Positions 54,395-60,000 of a DNA stretch of 60,000 bases are shown piece after piece. Location of the stretch: assembly GCA_950295325.1 (NCBI GenBank), contig OX485804.1, positions 9,922,001-9,982,000 on the forward strand. Direction: 5' to 3'. The stretch's first letter is position 1; each line of letters starts with the position of its first letter. This stretch comes from Polytrichum commune. Its lineage: Eukaryota > Streptophyta > Polytrichopsida > Polytrichales > Polytrichaceae. Position numbers and translations under genes: made by a program. Below the pieces are notes generated by a model. It was not told the origin of the DNA. It searched no databases and saw only the letters and a list, made by a program, of their open reading frames with translations.

Positions 54395-55252
54395 ACCACG
54401 GCCGTTATGTCACTGGGGCGATCCATGGCCCCAAGCGCAAACTAAATCTAGGCCATTGATGCGCCCTAGACCCATTGATAGTCCTTATTCCACGTGGGCA
54501 GCTACCCCTGCCAGGTTGCGGGCAAGCCCCGAGCTCAGGTCCACTTAGGAGGGGGGAGGCAAAGTCTGGGCCACTTGGGCCACTTCATACACAAGACTAA
54601 GAGCCCTAACTTGGACACTTTCACACTTGGACTGATATGTGAAACCGGCTCTTGGATGATATTGGATTTAACGATCACTTCACAAACTAATTAGACCGCC
54701 AACTTAAATAGTCTTTAGGGTTAGAATAGGCAAACATAAAAGTCCAAACATAAAAGCTATGTGAAAATAATTATGGCAATTAGAAATGTATGGCAATAAT
54801 TGCCATGCTCGTAAAATTGTCATGTAGGTCCCCTCAATTATGTTCACTATTAAGTCTAAATGTTCACTATTTGATGTCCGGTCTTGGAACCACATACCAC
54901 TCAAATATAGATATGCTAATTATTGCTATATTGGAGGTGGGCACGTCTATCTTAAGTTAAGTTAAGTTGGGCCACTAAGTGCTACCATAAACTAATAAGG
55001 AGGATAAGAGGGCTTTAATAGGGGATTTAACAATCACTTCACAAACTAACTAGACTATCAACATAAGTAGTTTTTTTCTTTTAGGATAGGTAAACATGAA
55101 AGCCCAAACATAAAAGACTAAACACAAAAGCTATGTGAAAATAATTTTGATAACATAACCGCTTGAGCTTCAAGTTCTTGCAAGAATTCCAAACTTCCAA
55201 AATTTGTTTTGAATTCTTATTATTTTGTGTCCAATTATTTTATTTTATTACA
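54395..55252. repeat. Intergenic DNA with a ~110-bp direct repeat and a dispersed-repeat copy
   Basis: 54655-54770 and 55020-55150 are diverged direct repeats (CACTTCACAAACTAA, AGGATAGGTAAACAT, AAAAGCTATGTGAAAATAAT). Between them, 54750-54920 is the third copy of the GTTGACTATTGAG-type dispersed repeat. No gene. Confidence 0.55.
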
Positions 55253-57842
55253 ATGGAGGGTTTGAAAGCTTACGATGTTGTTGAAGGCATAGATTTAGAA
55301 ATGGATGAGGTAATTGAGGACAATATCCTTGACAACGAGGATATTGACATAGATTACGATGTTTTCATCAATGAGGACATAGTTGATGGTAATGTTCAAG
55401 AGCTTGGGGATAACGTTTGGCCGGAGGTTGATACTCATCCACACTTTTGACAATTTGTTTCATATAACTACATCATTTCATGTCTTCAACATGAAATTGA
55501 GGCCACTAGTGAGGGGGTATTGAATGCAAAACCATCATTTGCCGAACCCAATTTGTCATTAGTTGTTGCCCACGGAGAGGTGTTAAAAAAATGGAGGATA
55601 CTAGAGAATAGTCTACATGTATGTAGCACAACATAATGACCACTTGAGGCTCTTCCATAAGAATACAAATAATTCTCACCCGGTTATTTATTTTCTTGAA
55701 GAGTGTCAGAGTATTGTGTTTGAAGCTCACACAACTAAAAATCCACATCATGGAATGAATGCTACCCAAAATATTATCGATGCAAAAAGGTGGCTCGTAG
55801 GATATCCCTGCTATGAAATCCTGCATAAATACATTAGAACATTTTGTCTTCAATGTTCTATATAATCTGCAAAGAAACGTCCAAGCCTAATAAAGCAAAA
55901 AAATATCACTATGGTGAGGTTATTTATGTGCCTATCGATAATCGAGACAAAAGATCAAAAGACCTCATTTTGGAGCTTAAGATAATATTATTTTTATTCC
56001 TTTAATTCTAATTCAATAGACAACTAGATTCATTATGATTTGATTTTAATATAGTATCTTTCCATTTGAATATATTGTACTCATATATATCCGCATTGTT
56101 ATGAATATCGGATCCATTTGAAATTTAATCATGAAATTATCATTACTGTCACCCCTTTTCTCGCAAGAGTTATTGTATTCCAATATAGCCGGGGTGGCTA
56201 TTTCGGGATTAAAAAAAATGAAAAATACAACTTCACTTGTTCCACCTATCACAAAAATTTGACAATACAGCACAACAAGGTATGATGGATGTGGATTTCG
56301 CATCAAGATTTTCCATGCAACAAATAATGACATGGATGCAGAAGTAATATTGCTAACCTCATTTATACTCAATGAACTTTGAAAGTATTTTTATAACTAA
56401 ACTTATATGTTCATTCTTTATTTGGATAGTTGTTTTACACATTTTAATATTGGGATTGATTGCAAATCCAATCTTCTCAAATGACACTTTGGACATATTT
56501 TAATGGTTGACGTGTTTAATTTGTCTCTTCACCCTTTGGCAATTCATCATCTCCAAGAAATTTTGCATAACATGAATAAGGTGAATTGAGCATTTCTTGT
56601 AACTCGAAGAACGACGCCAATTTTGCAACAACAAGTTGAGCAAATGAAGACTAAGAAAAACGTCATTTTGTGTGAGTCATACAAAGCGATTGGATGCGGA
56701 AGCTTGCAATCTAAATTACTCCAAAACTTGGCATGGACAATTGATACTACATTCAAGACCAATCAATATGGACTATCATTTTATGTTGTAATGTGTTCCA
56801 ATAATCGTGAATACGGTATGCCCATTTTTTCAATATTATATTCAAATGATTATCAAGATGGTCATAAGGCAACAACATTGAAGCTTACTTTGCGGGCAAT
56901 GTTTAAGAGTTTAGAGGCTATTAGACCCAATGTGATAGTGATTGATATAAATGCAATAGAGCTTAATGATTTCACAACAGTAATTAATGATAAACCATGG
57001 CGTTGGGCGAACAATGTCGTAGGTGGTGAACAAATCAAATGCAAATTAATATTGTGTTGGTTTCATGTTAAAAAAGGGTGGATGAAATATCTTGTCTCCG
57101 ACATCATTGTTGACAAGAGAACTCAACTTTATCGTGATATGTGCGGCCATATAGATAACCTCATGGAGGCCCACTTCAATTCAAAATTTGGTGAATTCAA
57201 AATTACATGAACAACCAAGAAGCTAGTTTTGAACAATGTTGTGACATGAGGGGCGAGAAACTGCAAGTAGCGTGGTATGTGGCCACGATTTAATAGTCCA
57301 TACAAGCATGGATTTGTAAATACAACAAATCTTGTGGAAAAATTGTGGCTATTTATAAAATATATCTTGTTTGATAAAAAAATCAACAGGCGTTTGGATT
57401 AGCTCATTTGGGTACTTATAAATATATGATAGATTGGTTTTTTATTTTTATTTTTATTTTATTAATAATAAAATAACTTATATATGTAATATCAATACAA
57501 ATGATATTAATATTGGTTGTTGTTTTTTTATTGTATTTGATGTGTAAGACAATTTAGGACGGGCCTTAGGGTTGATGGCGGTACATTGATAGAGCACTAT
57601 ATGCATGTGAATGTACTGAGCGATTCATGAAAGTATTCAACAAGGGAAAGAGATAGACAATGTACAGCCCGCATGCAAAGAGTTAGTATCATGGTAGAAA
57701 GGATAAAGATTGATCCACCATGTAACCTTAAAATTATCGATGATGTTGGTATGAAATTTTTTATTTGTAGCCAAACAATACATGAGCATTGGTATGCAGT
57801 AAATTTGAACACTGAATGTTGTGAGTGTGAAGTTAGAGTGTC
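55253..57842 (+). pseudogene. Decayed MULE transposase gene
   Basis: Starts at ATG 55253 with an acidic N-terminus (MDEVIEDNILDNEDIDIDYD). Fragment ECQSIVFEAHTTKNPHHGMN, then RWLVGYPCYEILHKYIRTFC, then LQC at about 55700-55860 resembles an HHCC integrase-type zinc finger. The best piece, 56623-57210, is a MULE DDE core: WTIDTTFKTNQYGLSFYVV (first Asp), GMPIFSILYSNDYQDGHK, NVIVIDINAIELNDF (second Asp) and KCKLILCWFHVKKGWMKYL. NSPYKHGFVNTTNLVEKLW follows at about 57298. A SWIM-like HEHWYAVNLNTECCECEV (57783-57836) is cut by a TIR element at 57845. Stops and frameshifts between the pieces rule out function. No MULE terminal repeats were found. Confidence 0.75.
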
Positions 57843-57844
57843 TA

Positions 57845-58786
57845 CCGTAGGTTCATAGTTGGTTCGACACAAAATAATTCTAAAAATAGATGCCAAAATT
57901 TTTGGAATATTATTGGCATTTTTTGCCGAATATAAAATTAATTATTTTCAAAATTGCCTAAAAGTAAGAAATTTTTACTTCTCATTAGAGTTTTACTTAT
58001 AATGGAAGCATATGTGAATTTTGAAAGAGAGAAGGTGCTCCTTTTGTAATCAAGCTCACTTACATTAGTCCACAAAGAATATGGGTTAAGAAGTAGTAAG
58101 ACTCTAGGTGAGGCTTTTCAAATGTGTTGTACACAAATTTTTGGAGTCCAATTGAGCATAGAAGATGAAGTTTTTATAGAATTTTGTCCAACTAACAAAA
58201 GTTGAGAAATCAATCCTTCTTCCACCTCCAACAAGTTTTGTGTCAAAATAAGTCTTTATGCAAAAGATATGGACAAAACATTGCAGCCGTGTAAAGATCA
58301 AAAAATTAAAATGCGTTCATAATAGTTTTTCGGAGCTCATTTGTGCATAGAAGATCAACTTTTTTGGAATTTTGTTGGTCTAAGAAAAGTTTAGAAATCA
58401 AGTAATCTTTCACCTCCAACAAATTTTATGTCATTTGAAGACTCTATGCAAAAGTTATGCATGTTATAAAAATGAAGTCTAACTCGGTGCTTCACCTCAA
58501 AGTTTACATATCCCATATGCATTGTTGAACACAACTCCACTCTACTTGCATAAAGTGCAGAGCATTCTCAACTCTTCATTCACATCTTACTTGTCATTCA
58601 ATGCAAGAGAGATGTACAAGATATAATCTTAAATAGAAAATAGAAAATGAATTTAAGCTGAATTTTTAAAATTAAAAGAGAAAATTGCTGAAAATATGAA
58701 TATACTATTTTAAGGTGCCAAACCTACTTTTTGACCTTTAATTAATTATTCGGCTAACATGTGTCGAACCAGCTATGAACCTACGG
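57845..58786. mobile_element. 942-bp TIR element with TA target duplication, nested in the MULE
   Basis: Left end CCGTAGGTTCATAGTTGGTT and the reverse complement of the right end CCGTAGGTTCATAGCTGGTT continue similar through CGACACA (27 bp, one mismatch). TA flanks both sides (57843-57844 and 58787-58788). The interior has two diverged ~190-bp tandem units (58138-58285 and 58327-58470; AGCATAGAAGAT, CACCTCCAACAA, TATGCAAAAG). No transposase frame. The TA target suggests a Tc1/mariner-type non-autonomous element. Confidence 0.85.
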
Positions 58787-58788
58787 TA

Positions 58789-59399
58789 TCTACTTTTTGT
58801 GAGAAAGTTGATGAATTAATAGTTCATATATTTGAAGCGTATGTTATCGTTTGAGGAAGATGGATTTGTAAATAATTTAGACGATGTAGGAAAAGACGAT
58901 ATAATTTCTCCTCTACAAAGTTTTGATTTTAACCCTCTATCTCTAGCCATGGTTGATATTAATGTATGAGACGATATCTTGGTATAGTACATTGACAAAG
59001 CTAAATGATCTATATGTTGAGTAAGGTTGAGATTTTTTCACAATAGAACAGATGAAAACTATAGGATTACAACATATAAAAAACACAGTGAGGAGGTTGA
59101 ATGCTTTAAAAAAAACTCCAATTTGTCTTTAACCCTCAATTGGTTCGTGAACGTATCTTTTTACCTCGTACTAGTAGTAATATCACTTCAGTTCAAGCCA
59201 ATGTGTCGAGGACCATGTCTTGGCACGGGATGCCATATAACACCAAAAACAAGGATCTAGTTGGTTCAAGTGAGGGCACGAACCCGTCACAAGCATCAGA
59301 TACTTATACTACACTATGATTTATTAAAATTGTTATCAATTAAATTGAAATTTTTATTTAATAACATAATTTTATCATTTCCAATATTTTGGTATGTAG
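58789..59399. other. Intergenic DNA or intron, no gene recognised
   Basis: AT-rich stretch downstream of the nested TIR element. Short open frames only. It ends at a splice-acceptor-like TTTGGTATGTAG before the exon at 59400. Confidence 0.4.
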
Positions 59400-59830
59400 G
59401 ACCACCAATAATTAGAAGCACTACATTGGCACGACCTGAAACAACAATGGAGGCTCAGCGACAACAATCAATGGCTCAGATGTGGAAGCAGATGCTACAC
59501 CCTAAATTACATATGCAAAAATGTCGTATTTGTGGAAATCAAAACTTGTTGTGCAACCGGGAGCAAACTAAGGAATGTCATAATTGTGAGAATACAATTA
59601 TACGTGGGGAGTCTCAAACCAATTTTATTGGGATGGATGGTTCTTATGTTGGGTAGTTGGTGAAGCTCTACAATGAGAATACGAATGTATGGCAATTATT
59701 GGAAAAATTAGTCAACTACAACTTCTCGAAAAACAATAAGGATGCACAATTTTACACACTTCTAATAGAACATAATGGTGAATCCATATCTAGGATAACC
59801 TTACCTGATGAATATATTAGATTTGCTTGA
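59400..59830 (+). pseudogene. Exon with a paired CxxC zinc finger; one in-frame stop
   Basis: Reads GPPIIRSTTLARPETTMEAQ, a Gln/Met-rich stretch, then KCRICGNQNLLCNREQTKEC, then HNCENTIIRGESQTNFIGMD. After a TAG at 59654-59656 the same frame continues LVKLYNENTNVWQLLEKLVN, then ISRITLPDEYIRFA and a TGA at 59828. The four cysteines (CxxC...CxxC) suggest a small zinc ribbon. An acceptor-like TATGTAG precedes 59400. It may be the last exon of the neighbouring MULE gene or a separate gene; I do not recognise the family. Confidence 0.4.
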
Positions 59831-60000
59831 CCTTGTAGCATCAATGTAATCCATTTTTTTAATATCATTAATAATCCTTATGTAATTGTATTCCTTGCAT
59901 TATTCAAATTGTGAGGCGTAGTTGTGTAAGTCCAGGGTTGCAATTGCTCACATCTAATGTAGACAACCCTTATTCCCTATTGGGGCACCTACATGCTATA

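Noticed and set aside
59936-59982. Another hAT end (CAGGGTTG near the right edge of the window)
   Set aside because: The match is only 8 bases, subterminal motifs are absent, and no partner end or target duplication is visible.

Overview
The window looks like nuclear DNA of a land plant. It is AT-rich and gene-poor, and most of it is transposable elements and their debris: Ty1-copia, Ty3-gypsy, hAT, MULE, Harbinger-like and TA-target elements. Spliceosomal intron signals (GT...AG) and TATA boxes are visible. I cannot name the species. Two small secreted-protein genes with fungal/bacterial-looking domains would fit a bryophyte, lycophyte or fern better than a flowering plant, but that is inference.

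Layout. 1-11000 is decayed intergenic DNA with several short TIR elements (850-1225, 2622-2934, 3200-3425, 9445-10403) and a broken gene resembling an N6/N4 DNA methyltransferase C-terminus (5787-6191, minus). 11005-23395 is copy A of a segmental duplication whose copy B lies about 38 kb away at 49370-53871. Each copy carries a convergent gene pair: a small secreted SH3b-like protein (+) and a secreted protein resembling the fungal HsbA family (-). In copy A a young Ty1-copia element (16083-21454, LTRs differing at about 2 of 321 bases, 5-bp target duplication) interrupts the SH3b gene. In copy B the SH3b domain is deleted. The HsbA-like gene is intact in both.

24889-42298 is the most striking object: a 17.4-kb hAT transposon with matched termini (CAGGGTTGT...), a perfect 8-bp target-site duplication (ATCGTAGT) and a hairpin containing TGTCGTGACGG near each end. 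It carries a BED/DUF659/hATC transposase gene and three further genes: a coiled-coil/RING-like gene (-), a small charged-protein gene (-) and a protein-kinase-like gene (+). The transposase, RING-like and kinase-like genes each have a TATA box just downstream of a C-rich GTCCGC/GTTCCC minisatellite, and two of them also have a conserved ~150-bp module beyond it. The copy is dead. The transposase gene has one amber codon and two solo-LTR insertions with independent 5-bp target duplications; removing the LTRs on paper rejoins one open frame of about 1065 codons. The cargo genes carry stops and frameshifts, and a Harbinger-like MITE is nested inside. Without the nested insertions the element would be about 14.9 kb.

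42307-60000 is again debris: a heavily decayed Ty3-gypsy element (about 43300-49365), copy B of the duplication with extra MITEs, and a broken MULE (55253-57842) interrupted by a 942-bp TA-target TIR element (57845-58786), followed by a zinc-finger exon (59400-59830). No rRNA, tRNA or CRISPR was recognised. Only the two HsbA-like genes look like intact cellular protein genes.
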